DNA from: Allopusillimonas soli
GTDB taxonomy: Bacteria; Pseudomonadota; Gammaproteobacteria; Burkholderiales; Burkholderiaceae_B
Assembly (NCBI RefSeq): GCF_004153445.1
Contig: NZ_SDQC01000005.1
Span: 124,001 to 188,000, forward strand
Reading direction: 5' to 3'
Length of the DNA stretch: 64,000 nucleotides
In this document: piece by piece, positions 45,149 to 54,582 of the stretch
Numbering within the stretch: the stretch's first letter is position 1
Layout of the letters: every line of letters starts with the position of its first letter
The notes under the pieces: generated by a model
What the model was told of the DNA's origin: nothing
The model's database searches: none
What the model saw: the letters and a program-made list of their open reading frames with translations, nothing else
Program-made: the position numbers and the translations under genes

Positions 45149-46654
45149 ATGGAATTTAGCACACAGACCTCGGCTTCTTTGCATCAAATCAAGACAGCGG
45201 CTCTCGCCGTCGGGGTATTTTCCGACGGCATTCTCACTCCGGCCGCCGATGTCATCGACCGTGCCAGCGATGGCGCGATCCGGGATATCGTCAAATCAGA
45301 ATTCAATGGCAAGCCCGGCACCCACCTGGCACTGCATACTCCCAAGGGCGTGACCGCCGCACGTGTCGTGCTCGTGGGCCTCGGGAAACAGGACGCCTAC
45401 AGCGCCTCCGTACAGGCGGATGCCGAGCATGCCTTTGCACGCTACTGCGTCCAGGCGGAAATCGCCGAGGCCGTCACCACACTGGCAGCCACGGAATGCG
45501 CCGATACAACGTTGCGCGACCGCGCCCGCGCCGCCGCCACAGCCGCCCTTCGCGCGGTCTACCACTACGATGCCACCTTCGGCAAGCGCAAGGAAACGCC
45601 GCCGCGCCTGCGCAAGCTGGCTCTGTCAGTCACTCGCGCCCAGTCCGCGCAAGCTCAACAAGGGCTGGCCGAAGGGCGCGCCATTGGCAATGGCATGAAT
45701 CTCACCCGCCTGCTGGGCGATCTGCCGGCCAATGTCTGCACCCCTTCTTATCTAGGCCAGACGGCCCGCAAGCTGGCGCGCGAGTTCAAGAGCCTGAAGG
45801 CGGAAGTGCTGGACCGCAAGGGCATCGAAGCCTTGAAGATGGGATCCTTCCTGTCCGTGGCGCGCGGCTCCTACGAACCGCCCGCCTTCATCATCCTCAA
45901 GCATACACCCGCCGCCGCGCGTGGGGCGTCTCGCAAGCGCAAGCCGCCCATAGTCCTTGTGGGCAAGGGCATCACCTTCGACGCGGGCGGCATCTCGCTC
46001 AAGCCGGCGGCGGCCATGGACGAAATGAAGTACGACATGTGCGGCGCCGCCACGGTACTGGGCACCTTGCGGGCGGCGGCCGAACTCGAGCTCGACCGGG
46101 AGGTCATCGGCCTGATCGCTTCCTGCGAGAATCTCCCCAGCGGACGGGCAAACAAGCCCGGCGACATTGTCACCAGCATGTCGGGCCAGACCATAGAGAT
46201 CCTGAACACCGATGCCGAAGGCCGGCTTGTGCTGTGCGATGCCCTCACCTACGCGGAACGCTTCAAGCCCGCCGCCGTTATCGACATCGCAACGCTCACG
46301 GGCGCCTGCGTCGTGGCGCTGGGGCACGTCAACACCGGCCTGTTCAGCAAGAATGATGCGCTGGCCGATGGCCTGCTCAAGGCTGGCCGCGAGGCGGGCG
46401 ACACCGCATGGCGCATGCCGCTCGAAGACGCCTATCAGGCGCAGCTCCAGTCCAATTTCGCCGACATGGCCAATATCGGCGGGCGCGATGGGGGCGCTGT
46501 CACCGCGGCCTGCTTCCTGTCACGCTTTGCCGAAAGCTATCCGTGGGCGCACCTGGATATCGCGGGAACCGCCTGGCGCAGCGGCAAAAACAAGGGTGCG
46601 TCGGGGCGCCCCGTCCCCCTGCTGGTTCATTATCTGCTGGCGGAGGCTGCCTGA
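45149..46654 (+). CDS. pepA: Leucyl aminopeptidase (cytosol aminopeptidase)
   Basis: A 501-residue M17 aminopeptidase. The metal-binding and catalytic segments are VGKGITFDAGGISLKP (about 270), MKYDMCGAA and NTDAEGRLVLCDAL (about 350), all intact. It removes N-terminal residues from peptides and, as XerA/PepA, can bind DNA in site-specific recombination and regulation. The ATG at 45149 (MEFSTQTSAS) is chosen by family start, with GGGA upstream. holC starts 2 nt after its stop. Confidence 0.96.
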   Translation: MEFSTQTSASLHQIKTAALAVGVFSDGILTPAADVIDRASDGAIRDIVKSEFNGKPGTHLALHTPKGVTAARVVLVGLGKQDAYSASVQADAEHAFARYCVQAEIAEAVTTLAATECADTTLRDRARAAATAALRAVYHYDATFGKRKETPPRLRKLALSVTRAQSAQAQQGLAEGRAIGNGMNLTRLLGDLPANVCTPSYLGQTARKLAREFKSLKAEVLDRKGIEALKMGSFLSVARGSYEPPAFIILKHTPAAARGASRKRKPPIVLVGKGITFDAGGISLKPAAAMDEMKYDMCGAATVLGTLRAAAELELDREVIGLIASCENLPSGRANKPGDIVTSMSGQTIEILNTDAEGRLVLCDALTYAERFKPAAVIDIATLTGACVVALGHVNTGLFSKNDALADGLLKAGREAGDTAWRMPLEDAYQAQLQSNFADMANIGGRDGGAVTAACFLSRFAESYPWAHLDIAGTAWRSGKNKGASGRPVPLLVHYLLAEAA

Positions 46655-46656
46655 GC

Positions 46657-47178
46657 ATGGCCACGCGCGTCGATTTCGCCTTCGGCGCTTCCGACCGGCT
46701 GCGCATGGCCTGCGAGGTCGTGCGCAAGCATCATGCGGCCGGGCGGCGCGTAGTGGTGTATACGCGCGACATGCAGCACCTGGTCCGCTTTGACCGCCTG
46801 CTATGGGGGTTTGACGCCACGGCCTTCGTGCCGCACGTCATGGCGGACGATCCGCTGGCGCAAGATACCCCGGTTCTGCTGGCCACGTCCCTGGCATCCT
46901 TGCCGGCTGCCGGCAGCTCGCTTGACGCCAAGCCCGACGGGGGCGGTCCGCCGGCGGAACAGGAACCTTTCAGCCCGAAGCCGGTCGATACGACGGACAG
47001 CTGGTGGCTGTTGAATCTGGACCACGACTGCCCGCCTGAAGCGCCCGTGTTCGGGCGTATACTGGAAATCGTATCCAATCAGGAAGACGACCGGCAACAG
47101 GCTCGGGCTCGATGGCGCCAGTACCACGCAAGCGGCCATGCGCTGCATGCGCACGACGTATCTGGCCGCCAGCCCTGA
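46657..47178 (+). CDS. holC: DNA polymerase III chi subunit
   Basis: A 173-residue chi subunit of the clamp-loader complex, linking it to SSB. The start MATRVDFAFGASDRLRMACE and the core RVVVYTRDMQHLVRFDRLLW with FDATAFVPHVM are typical, as is the ending WLLNLDHDCPPEAPVFGRIL. Between about residues 84 and 110 there is a Pro/Gly-rich insertion (AKPDGGGPPAEQEPFSPKP) not present in the shorter E. coli protein. It is coupled to pepA, a common pepA-holC order. Confidence 0.9.
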   Translation: MATRVDFAFGASDRLRMACEVVRKHHAAGRRVVVYTRDMQHLVRFDRLLWGFDATAFVPHVMADDPLAQDTPVLLATSLASLPAAGSSLDAKPDGGGPPAEQEPFSPKPVDTTDSWWLLNLDHDCPPEAPVFGRILEIVSNQEDDRQQARARWRQYHASGHALHAHDVSGRQP

Positions 47179-47210
47179 AAGGCGCACAGCGCACTTGCAT
47201 GTTCAGTTAT

Positions 47211-47240
47211 TTGTAAGGTACTCTTGCAACAAAGTATTTA
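47211..47240 (+). promoter_or_regulatory. Putative promoter of the BI-1 family gene
   Basis: TTGTAA (47211-47216) and TATTTA (47235-47240) are 18 nt apart, in an AT-rich stretch after holC. It lies 20 nt before the ATG. Weak prediction. Confidence 0.35.
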
Positions 47241-47259
47241 CTTCAAGAAGGAATCATCT

Positions 47260-47964
47260 ATGACCGACTTCCGTCAAACCGCCGTCGACCGCGGCCACTA
47301 CGGCAGTGCAAGCCAGGTCATGCGCAATCGCGTCATGCGCAATACGTACTGGCTGCTGGCTGCCTCCATGGTGCCCACTGTGCTGGGCGCGCTGGTCGGG
47401 CTAAATACAGGCATCAATCAGGTCATGGGCGCCAGCCCAGGCACCAGCGCCATCGTATTCCTTATCGGCGCCTTCGGCCTCATGTACATGATAGAGCGCA
47501 ACAAAAACAGCTCGCTTGGTGTGGCCTTGCTGCTCGCATTCACGTTTTTCATGGGTATCATGCTGTCGCGCCTGCTGGGCCATGTCATCGGCCTGCAAAA
47601 TGGCTCTCAGCTCATCATGCTGGCCTTTGGCGGCACGGCCGCCGTATTCGGCGTGATGGCCAGCGTCGCCAGCACCAGCAAACGCGACTTCTCGGGGATG
47701 CAGAAATTCCTGTTCATTGGCGTGGTCATGCTGATCGTGGCATCGCTGGCCAATATCTTCCTGCAACTGCCCGCGCTCATGCTAACGGTTTCGGTGCTGG
47801 CCATCGGCATATTCTCCGCCCTGCTGCTGGTCGATCTGCAGCGCGTTATCAACGGCGGGGAAACCAATTACATTTCGGCCACGCTGGCCATTTACCTGGA
47901 CCTTTACAATATTTTTGCCAACCTGCTCATGCTGCTGGGCGTGTTCGGGGGCAATCGCGAATAG
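47260..47964 (+). CDS. Bax inhibitor-1/YccA family membrane protein
   Basis: A 234-residue protein with seven predicted membrane helices. The cytosolic N-terminus (TDFRQTAVDRGHYGSASQVM) is followed by helices starting at NTYWLLAASMVPTVLG. The family signature LLVDLQRVINGGETNYISAT lies near 190, and the last helix contains LDLYNIFANLLMLLGVF. YccA members interact with FtsH, and BI-1 proteins act as pH-gated calcium leaks. AAGGA precedes the ATG at 47260. It ends at a clear terminator. Confidence 0.94.
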   Translation: MTDFRQTAVDRGHYGSASQVMRNRVMRNTYWLLAASMVPTVLGALVGLNTGINQVMGASPGTSAIVFLIGAFGLMYMIERNKNSSLGVALLLAFTFFMGIMLSRLLGHVIGLQNGSQLIMLAFGGTAAVFGVMASVASTSKRDFSGMQKFLFIGVVMLIVASLANIFLQLPALMLTVSVLAIGIFSALLLVDLQRVINGGETNYISATLAIYLDLYNIFANLLMLLGVFGGNRE

Positions 47965-47990
47965 GGACGCTGCATCTGCAGCCTTGCACA

Positions 47991-48016
47991 AACCGGGCTC
48001 AGGCCCGGTTTTTTTT
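47991..48016 (+). terminator. Terminator of the BI-1 family gene
   Basis: AACCGGGC (47991-47998) pairs with GCCCGGTT (48003-48010) around a 4-nt loop, followed by six more T. The loop contains the stop codon of the convergent rarD gene, so the 3' end of rarD encodes the hairpin. Confidence 0.88.
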
Positions 48017-48910
48017 AGCCAGCCACGCAACCCCAGCCTCTCCCGCGATCAGCATTACTGCCAGCCAGATAGGCACATAGGTCAGCAGCGCCTGGCCCGA
48101 CACGGGTTCGCCCAGAAAGAGCACCGATACCCAGAACAACAACACGGGCTCCACATATCCAAGCAAGCCAAACAGCCCCAAGGGCAGGATGCGGCTGGCC
48201 GAAATATAGGCCGCCACGGCAACCGAGCTGATAATGCCCAGCAGCAGCACCAGCAGAATCAGCGCCGGATAGGCAATCAGCAGGCCAAAGCCATTGCGCT
48301 GCGCCGCGCCTGGCGCAGGCCCAGCCGCCAGTAGAACCAGCAAAGCAACCGGCGCCAGCAGCAGCATGTCAAACCACAGCATACCCATGGAGCCTGCTCG
48401 CAAATAGCGCCGCAGCGCAAAATAAGGCGGATACCCCAGAACCACGATTGCCGTGGCCCAAGAGAAAGCGCCCGTATGCAACAGCTCGTGGGCCACCCCC
48501 AGGGCGGCCACAAGAATGGCAACATGCTGCGTCCTGCTCAGGCGCTCCTTATAGGCGATTCGGCCCAGCAATGCCATGGACAGCGGCAACAGAAAGTAGC
48601 CCATGGCCACATCGAGGGCCTTCTGGTTGACAGGCGCCCAGACAAACAGCCAGAACTGTACACCAATCAGTCCCGCGCTCAGTGGCAACCACAGCCACAG
48701 AAGGCGCTCGCGGCGCAGCCTGCCGGTAATCTCCCTGACCTGCCCCCATGCCCGGCCACGGGCCAGGATAATCGCCAGGGCGGGCAGCGCCAACAATATC
48801 CGCCATGCAAAGATCTGAGCCCCCGTCATGGGCGCCAGCAATGTTGTATAAAAGTAAAGCAAGGCGAACAGGCAGGACGACAGAATCGAGAATCCGACTC
48901 CCAACCTCAT
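47999..48910 (-). CDS. EamA/RarD family transporter
   Basis: A 303-residue drug/metabolite-superfamily protein with about ten membrane helices arranged as two EamA repeats. RarD-type features include MTGAQIFAWRILLALPALA (about 28) and QKALDVAMGYFLLPLSMALLG (about 95), and the second repeat ends GLLGYVEPVLLFWVSVLFLG. It probably exports small metabolites. The ATG overlaps the stop of the PIN-domain gene (ATGA), so it belongs to the tail of the era-recO operon. It ends inside the BI-1 terminator hairpin. Confidence 0.87.
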   Translation of the reverse strand: MRLGVGFSILSSCLFALLYFYTTLLAPMTGAQIFAWRILLALPALAIILARGRAWGQVREITGRLRRERLLWLWLPLSAGLIGVQFWLFVWAPVNQKALDVAMGYFLLPLSMALLGRIAYKERLSRTQHVAILVAALGVAHELLHTGAFSWATAIVVLGYPPYFALRRYLRAGSMGMLWFDMLLLAPVALLVLLAAGPAPGAAQRNGFGLLIAYPALILLVLLLGIISSVAVAAYISASRILPLGLFGLLGYVEPVLLFWVSVLFLGEPVSGQALLTYVPIWLAVMLIAGEAGVAWLAKKNRA

Positions 48911-49545
48911 GGTGACGATCCGCTTGACCGGGATGGCGATGACAAAGTTTGCGCCGGCGCATCATCTTGGGCCAGCCAGAGCTTGGCGAACCTGAACAGG
49001 CGCTCGCGCTTCAATATATCGACAATCGAGGGCGCGCGTTCTTGGTACTGGCGCACGTAGCCAGGCATGTCGGCCACCATATCCCGTGTTTGTGTCGGAT
49101 AGGCTTCCAGGCAGCGCACCAGCAACTGATCTGGATCCAGAAGCGCAATGCCCAGATGGCGCAGCTCGGCCCGATGGAAATCGCGGACATTGCGAGTCAC
49201 AATGCCCACCGTGCAATCCTGCGCCGCCCCGGCCTTGGCCTTGCGGGCCGCAGCGATGACATGCCAATCCTTGGGATCGCTGTGCTCCAGCCCCTGCTTG
49301 AAGGCCGTGACATCGCCCTGGTCGGCCAGTGGGCAGGCTTGTTGCAGGCATTCCCATTCCCGCTGGACATCCTGAGTGCTTATCTTCCAGACACGCGCCG
49401 CATTGCGGCGCCACTCATCGCCTATCACTGTGCTCCAGGCAACGTCGAAGCAGCCCGCCTGCCCCAGGCGCACCAAGCCCCGGCGCAAGACGCTGGAAAT
49501 CAGCGTGCAAGTGTCGAGAATCAGTATTCGAGGTACCGCGTTCAA
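48907..49545 (-). CDS. PIN-domain protein (putative ribonuclease)
   Basis: A 212-residue protein. The N-terminal ILILDTCTLISSVLRRGL carries the first PIN acidic residue (Asp near 10). A mid segment DPKDWHVIAAARKA and then VGIVTRNVRDFHRAEL resemble the distal acidic site of VapC-like nucleases. The C-terminal third (about 140-212) is a separate extension ending in a Ser-rich tail. The start is TTG at 49545, supported by the TTGA overlap with the recO stop and GGAG 11 nt upstream. No partner antitoxin is adjacent, so toxin function is doubtful. Confidence 0.78.
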   Translation of the reverse strand: MNAVPRILILDTCTLISSVLRRGLVRLGQAGCFDVAWSTVIGDEWRRNAARVWKISTQDVQREWECLQQACPLADQGDVTAFKQGLEHSDPKDWHVIAAARKAKAGAAQDCTVGIVTRNVRDFHRAELRHLGIALLDPDQLLVRCLEAYPTQTRDMVADMPGYVRQYQERAPSIVDILKRERLFRFAKLWLAQDDAPAQTLSSPSRSSGSSP

Positions 49546-50126
49546 TATTTCTGTAGCTCCATCAATATCTTGCGCGTCTGCAGAGGATGCTGCAGCAAGG
49601 CATCAAGACGCTGGCGCAGCGCCTGGCGCACAGCGGGCTCGGTCTCCGGATTCTGAAAATCAGGCATGGGCTCATCCACACCGTATCCTGTCTCGTTGAG
49701 CAAGACCCACTCAAAACGCCGTAAGGCACTGGCGGCGCCGCGCTGGCCGGTCAGCAGCAGCAAGGCCTCGTCATAAGCATCAAAGAGCAAGGGATGCGCA
49801 TCTTCACGCGGCAGCAGGCGCAGCAGCAATTCATTCATGTACCAGGCCGACATATGTGCCCGCCCCGACAGGGGACGAATGCCGGCCGATTCGGCGCGAG
49901 TAAGCGTCTTGACCTCGCCGGAGCCGCTCCATGACAGCAATAGCGGTTGAAAGGCGCTGAGCACGGGCCGCAATACCGAATGCGGGCGTTTGGCTCCCTT
50001 GGCCACCAAGGCCACCACGCCGTGCGAACGCGTGAAAACCTGGATAATGAGGGACGTTTCACGCCACGCCGCCGCATGCAGCAAATAGCCCGCCGCATCC
50101 TGCACGCGCAACGCACGCTTACTCAT
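49542..50126 (-). CDS. recO: DNA repair protein RecO, short form
   Basis: A 194-residue RecO, against about 240 in E. coli. The N-terminal OB fold is normal (ALRVQDAAGYLLHAAAWRET, FTRSHGVVALVAKGAKRP), as is the helical middle (YMNELLLRLLPREDAHPLLF) up to FEWVLLNETGYG. It then passes quickly to DEPMPDFQ and the C-terminal RLDALLQHPLQTRKILMEL, so about 40 residues that normally contain the Cys-rich region are missing. The frame is intact and the gene is coupled to era (8-nt overlap) and to the PIN gene. It should load RecA with RecR, if still functional. Confidence 0.88.
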   Translation of the reverse strand: MSKRALRVQDAAGYLLHAAAWRETSLIIQVFTRSHGVVALVAKGAKRPHSVLRPVLSAFQPLLLSWSGSGEVKTLTRAESAGIRPLSGRAHMSAWYMNELLLRLLPREDAHPLLFDAYDEALLLLTGQRGAASALRRFEWVLLNETGYGVDEPMPDFQNPETEPAVRQALRQRLDALLQHPLQTRKILMELQKY

Positions 50127-51006
50127 AGCCCAATTCGCGCAGCGCGCTCTCCCTCTCCGACCAACCCTTGCGCACCTTGATGTACACATCCAGATGCACG
50201 GGCTTTTCAAGCAGCTTGAGCATGTCCTGCCGGGCTTCCGTGGCAATGCGCTTCATGTGCGCGCCACCCGCCCCCAACAGTATCGGCTTGTGCGCCTCGC
50301 GCTCCACGACAATGCAGGCGGCAATGCGCGCGCCCTCTTCGGTTTCGTCCCATTGCTCAATCACGACGGTGCAGCCGTAGGGTAGCTCATCGCCCACGAG
50401 ACGAAATATTTTCTCGCGCAGGATTTCAGCGGCGATGAAGCGCACTGGCCTGTCCGTGAGCGCATCCGCTTCGAACATATGCTCTCCGGCGGGCAGGCGA
50501 TCGGCGATTTCCGCAAGAAGATTCTCAAGCTGCACGCCGCGCAGCGCACTGACCGGCACAACCGCGCCATACGTGAACTGCGACATGATCTTGCCAACAT
50601 AGGCGAACATGTCATTCTTGTTGCGCAAGGCATCCACCTTGTTGACGGCCAGTATGGTCTTGGCCGGATCAGGCAGCAGCGGCAGCACCTGGGCATCGCC
50701 TGAAGACCATTTCCCGGCCTCCGCCACATGCACGACCACGTCAACCTCGGCCAACGTGCGGGTGACAACCCGGTTCATCATGCGGTTCATCGCGCCACCA
50801 TGACGGGTCTGAAAGCCCGGCGTATCCACAAACACGTACTGATCCCGGCCGCGCGTCAGCACACCATGGATGCGATGGCGCGTGGTCTGCGCCTTGCGCG
50901 ACACAATGGAAACCTTGCTGCCTATCAAGGCATTGACCAATGTGGATTTGCCGACATTTGGCCGGCCTATGACCGCCACGAAGCCGCAGCGGGTGGGTTC
51001 AGTCAT
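50119..51006 (-). CDS. era: GTPase Era
   Basis: A 295-residue ribosome-assembly GTPase. G1 is GRPNVGKST (15-23), G3 is DTPGFQ near 60 and G4 is NKVDAL near 125. The C-terminal KH domain contains [20 protein letters not shown] near 245, which binds the 3' end of 16S rRNA. It overlaps the rnc stop by ATGA and the recO start by 8 nt, in the conserved rnc-era-recO order. Confidence 0.97.
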   Translation of the reverse strand: MTEPTRCGFVAVIGRPNVGKSTLVNALIGSKVSIVSRKAQTTRHRIHGVLTRGRDQYVFVDTPGFQTRHGGAMNRMMNRVVTRTLAEVDVVVHVAEAGKWSSGDAQVLPLLPDPAKTILAVNKVDALRNKNDMFAYVGKIMSQFTYGAVVPVSALRGVQLENLLAEIADRLPAGEHMFEADALTDRPVRFIAAEILREKIFRLVGDELPYGCTVVIEQWDETEEGARIAACIVVEREAHKPILLGAGGAHMKRIATEARQDMLKLLEKPVHLDVYIKVRKGWSERESALRELGYE

Positions 51007-51761
51007 TTTTTCTCCTGGGCGACGGCGACGGGTAGCGTCAGTTGCGCCGACTTGCGTGGCCGGGCACCGCGCCCCGTACGGGCCGGCGCCAGCGCCTTGA
51101 CGGCAGCGATAGCCTTTTCCGCAGCCAGTTGCTCGGCGGCGCGGCGGCTGGCACCGCCCGCTGTAACCTGTATATCAAGCTTGGGCACGCGGCACTCCAC
51201 CTCGAAGGTCTGGCTGTGCGCGGCGCCATGCGTGGCCAAAACGGTATAAGTAGGCAGGTCCAGCTTGCGTCCCTGCAACAGCTCCTGAAGCAGGGTTTTG
51301 GGATCTTTTCCCAAGGTCTTGGGGTCTACATTTTGCAGTATCGGCTCATACTGGTGCTCAATGACCTTTTGCGCGGCATCGAATCCGCCGTCCAGAAACA
51401 CGGCGCCAAAAATAGCCTCGACCGCATCGGCCAGGATGGAAGGCCGGCGAAAGCCGCCACTTTTGAGCTCCCCCTCCCCCAGACGCAGATACTGCGACAG
51501 CTGGAGCCGGCCCGCAATCTCGGCCAGGGCTGCCTGCTTGACCAGATTGGCACGCAGCCGCGACAGGTCGCCCTCATCGATGCGGGGAAAACGCTTGAAC
51601 AACAGCGCCGCCACGACAAAATTCAGCACGGAATCGCCCAGAAACTCCAAGCGCTCATTGTGGCGCGCGCTGTGGCTGCGGTGCGTCAAAGCCTGTTCAA
51701 GCAACGCCGCGCTGCCGAACCGATAGGCCAGGTCCGCTTGCAGGGAGTCAGGGCCAGACAT
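51003..51761 (-). CDS. rnc: Ribonuclease III
   Basis: A 252-residue double-strand-specific endonuclease that processes rRNA precursors and regulatory duplexes. The signature [14 protein letters not shown] is at about 35-48, and the second catalytic glutamate is in [14 protein letters not shown]. The double-stranded-RNA-binding domain covers about 155-225 and ends in [14 protein letters not shown]. It has a basic Ala/Arg-rich tail of about 25 residues. Its ATG overlaps the lepB stop (TGATG). Confidence 0.97.
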   Translation of the reverse strand: MSGPDSLQADLAYRFGSAALLEQALTHRSHSARHNERLEFLGDSVLNFVVAALLFKRFPRIDEGDLSRLRANLVKQAALAEIAGRLQLSQYLRLGEGELKSGGFRRPSILADAVEAIFGAVFLDGGFDAAQKVIEHQYEPILQNVDPKTLGKDPKTLLQELLQGRKLDLPTYTVLATHGAAHSQTFEVECRVPKLDIQVTAGGASRRAAEQLAAEKAIAAVKALAPARTGRGARPRKSAQLTLPVAVAQEKK

Positions 51762-52648
51762 CAGTGAAACCCGCCTATACGGCTGGGTGAGCCGAAGTTC
51801 ATCCAGATGAAGAAAGCCCGCCCGACAATGTTCTGGTCTGGCACAAACCCCCAGTAGCGACTGTCCAGGCTGTTGTCGCGATTATCGCCCATCATGAAAT
51901 AATGATCCGCGGGCACCGTGCAGCGCACCCCGTCGGACAGATATTCGCAGTTGTCGCGATAGGGGTAGTCGGTAATGGGCATATAGTCCTGGCGAGCCCG
52001 CTTGTTGAGCAGAATGCTGTGCGATACCTTGCCCAGTTGCTCGGTGTAGCGCCCGACATATGAAGAGCGATCAGGCTCGAAGAAGTCGCCGTCGCGCATG
52101 TGGGCCACCTCCTTGCCATTGATGGACAGTACTTTGTTTCTATACTGTACAACATCGCCGGGCAAGCCCACTACCCGCTTGATGTAGTCGACATCCGGAT
52201 CCACCGGATAACGGAAAACCATGACGTCCCCACGCTGCGGCGTACCTATATCGATGATCTTCTGGTCGATAATGGGCAGGCGTATGCCATATTGAAACTT
52301 GTTGACCAGAATCAGGTCGCCATCCTGTAACGTGGGCAGCATGGACCCGGAGGGAATGCGAAAAGGCTCGACGACAAAGGAGCGCAGCAAAAAGACAAAG
52401 AGGATGACAGGGAAAAAGCTGACGCAATACTCGACCCACCACGGCGCCTTGATGGCCTGGTCATAGGCTTCTTGCCGTATGCGCGTGGCCTCGCCTTCGC
52501 CCAGGCCTTGCACCGCGGGTGCCGTGGCCGCCATGGCAGCCACGGCATTGGCTCTGCGGCGCCGTCGAAGGCAGAAAAAATCCAGGCACCAGACCACACC
52601 TGTAACAACCAGCAACAAAAATAGTATCAGCGCAAAATCCCAGCTCAT
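51761..52648 (-). CDS. lepB: Signal peptidase I
   Basis: A 295-residue membrane protease that removes Sec and Tat signal peptides. Helix 1 is at about 5-26 and helix 2 at about 75-92, followed by the catalytic [12 protein letters not shown] (Ser102) and [12 protein letters not shown] (Lys157). The box [19 protein letters not shown] is intact near the end. I chose the ATG at 52648, which has AGGTGA 7 nt upstream, over a GTG two codons earlier. It is followed by rnc in the usual operon. Confidence 0.96.
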   Translation of the reverse strand: MSWDFALILFLLLVVTGVVWCLDFFCLRRRRRANAVAAMAATAPAVQGLGEGEATRIRQEAYDQAIKAPWWVEYCVSFFPVILFVFLLRSFVVEPFRIPSGSMLPTLQDGDLILVNKFQYGIRLPIIDQKIIDIGTPQRGDVMVFRYPVDPDVDYIKRVVGLPGDVVQYRNKVLSINGKEVAHMRDGDFFEPDRSSYVGRYTEQLGKVSHSILLNKRARQDYMPITDYPYRDNCEYLSDGVRCTVPADHYFMMGDNRDNSLDSRYWGFVPDQNIVGRAFFIWMNFGSPSRIGGFH

Positions 52649-52675
52649 GCCCACTTCACCTTGTTGTTTTTCAAG

Positions 52676-54469
52676 TTATTTATCCTCGACTTGCAGTATG
52701 GCCAGGAAGGCTTCCTGGGGTATTTCGACATTGCCGACCTGTTTCATCCGCTTTTTGCCTGCCTTCTGCTTTTCCAGCAGTTTCTTCTTCCGGCTTATGT
52801 CGCCACCATAGCACTTGGCAAGCACATTCTTGCGCAAGGCCTTTACATTTTCGCGGGCAATGACCTCGGCGCCGATAGCCGCCTGAATGGCAATGTCGAA
52901 CATCTGGCGGGGAATGAGGCCGCGCATCTTGGATACGACCTCGCGACCCCGGAAGCGGGCGTTGGCCCGGTGCACGATCATGGACAGCGCGTCGACGCGG
53001 TCGCCGTTGATGAGCAGATCGACCCGCACCACGTCCGCCGCGCGATATTCCTTGAACTCGTAGTCCATGGATGCGTAGCCGCGCGATACCGATTTGAGCC
53101 GGTCGAAGAAATCGAGCACGATTTCGCCCAGCGGCATTTCATAGGTGAGATGAACCTGGCGGCCATGATAGCCCATGTTCTTCTGAATGCCGCGCTTGGC
53201 CACGCATAGCGTCATGACCGGCCCGACATAATCCTGGGGCATGAACAGGGTGACGGTCACGATGGGTTCGCGGATCTCGACAATATTGCCGACCTCGGGC
53301 ATGCGCGAGGGACTTTCTATCATCAGCATCGAACCGTCGCGCTGCTCGACCTCGTACACCACGGACGGCGCCGTAGTGATAATGTCCATGCGGAATTCGC
53401 GCTCCAGCCGCTCCTGCACGATTTCCATGTGCAGCAGCCCCAGAAAACCACAGCGAAACCCAAAGCCCAGCGCCTGAGACACCTCGGGCTCGAACATCAG
53501 CGATGCATCGTTCAGGCGCAGTTTTTCCAGCGAATCACGCAACTGATCGTATTCGCTGCTTTCAACCGGATAAAGCCCCGCGAAAACCTGAGGCTTGACT
53601 TCCTTGAAGCCGGGCAAGGCCTTGGGGGACGGCTTGCCTGCCAGCGTAATGGTGTCGCCGACCTTGGCATGGGCCAGCTCCTTGATCCCCGCAATAATAA
53701 AGCCGACCTGCCCAGCGGACAATGCATCGCAAGCGACGGCCTTGGGTGTAAATACGCCGAGCTCTTCGCACAGATGTGTGGCGCCGGTAGCCATGAGCAG
53801 TATTTTGTCCTTGGGCCGCAATACGCCATTGACGATGCGCACGAGCATGACCACGCCCACATAGTTGTCAAACCAGGAGTCGATAATCAGGGCCTGCAGC
53901 GGAGCGTCGGTATTCCCCTTGGGCGGCGGCACGGTAGCCACAATCTGCTCCAGGATATCGTCTATGCCCATGCCGGTTTTCGCACTGCATAAAATGGCTT
54001 CGCTGGCATCGATACCGATCACATCCTCGATTTCCGCGCGGGCATTGTCCGGCTCCGCGGAAGGCAGGTCCATCTTGTTGAGCACAGGCAAGACTTCGAC
54101 ACCTAATTCAATGGCCGTGTAGCAGTTGGCCACTGTTTGCGCCTCGACGCCCTGGGACGCATCAACCACCAGCAGCGCACCTTCGCAGGCGGAGAGCGAA
54201 CGGCTGACCTCGTAGGAGAAATCCACATGTCCCGGCGTGTCGATGAGATTCAGGGCATAGACCTTGCCATCCCGCGCCTTGTAGCTCAGGGCTGCGGTCT
54301 GGGCCTTGATGGTAATGCCCCGCTCGCGCTCGATGTCCATGGAATCGAGAACCTGCATGGACATCTCGCGGTCCGCCAGCCCTCCGCAACGGTGTATGAG
54401 GCGATCGGCCAGCGTGGACTTGCCGTGATCAATGTGGGCAATAATGGAAAAGTTGCGGATATGATCCAT
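52676..54469 (-). CDS. lepA: Elongation factor 4 (LepA)
   Basis: A 597-residue translational GTPase that back-translocates ribosomes or assists 30S biogenesis. G1 is AHIDHGKST (14-22), G3 is [12 protein letters not shown] and G4 is NKMDLP. The LepA-specific C-terminal domain has the ending [19 protein letters not shown]. Positions of the EF-G-like domains are normal. The ATG at 54469 matches the family start [16 protein letters not shown]. It follows the degP terminator, so it needs its own promoter, of which I see no convincing example in 54470-54520. Confidence 0.97.
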   Translation of the reverse strand: MDHIRNFSIIAHIDHGKSTLADRLIHRCGGLADREMSMQVLDSMDIERERGITIKAQTAALSYKARDGKVYALNLIDTPGHVDFSYEVSRSLSACEGALLVVDASQGVEAQTVANCYTAIELGVEVLPVLNKMDLPSAEPDNARAEIEDVIGIDASEAILCSAKTGMGIDDILEQIVATVPPPKGNTDAPLQALIIDSWFDNYVGVVMLVRIVNGVLRPKDKILLMATGATHLCEELGVFTPKAVACDALSAGQVGFIIAGIKELAHAKVGDTITLAGKPSPKALPGFKEVKPQVFAGLYPVESSEYDQLRDSLEKLRLNDASLMFEPEVSQALGFGFRCGFLGLLHMEIVQERLEREFRMDIITTAPSVVYEVEQRDGSMLMIESPSRMPEVGNIVEIREPIVTVTLFMPQDYVGPVMTLCVAKRGIQKNMGYHGRQVHLTYEMPLGEIVLDFFDRLKSVSRGYASMDYEFKEYRAADVVRVDLLINGDRVDALSMIVHRANARFRGREVVSKMRGLIPRQMFDIAIQAAIGAEVIARENVKALRKNVLAKCYGGDISRKKKLLEKQKAGKKRMKQVGNVEIPQEAFLAILQVEDK

Positions 54470-54516
54470 AAAGGCGGCAAAAAAACCGTATTTGATAGTA
54501 AAAGGCAGAAAGAAGC

Positions 54517-54548
54517 ATAAAAAAGGGAGCGCTAGAGGGCGCTCCCTT
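54517..54548 (-). terminator. degP terminator upstream of lepA
   Basis: On the minus strand AAGGGAGCGC (54548-54539) pairs with GCGCTCCCTT (54532-54523) around a 6-nt loop, followed by TTTT and an AT-rich tail. It lies 35 nt after the degP stop and separates the sigma-E module from lepA-lepB-rnc-era-recO. Confidence 0.85.
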
Positions 54549-54582
54549 CCGCTTTGCGCTATTTTAGCGGTTTCCGCCGAAT

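Noticed and set aside
48907-49545. VapBC-type toxin-antitoxin module
   Set aside because: A PIN domain is present but no small antitoxin gene is adjacent; neighbours are recO and rarD with 4-nt overlaps.
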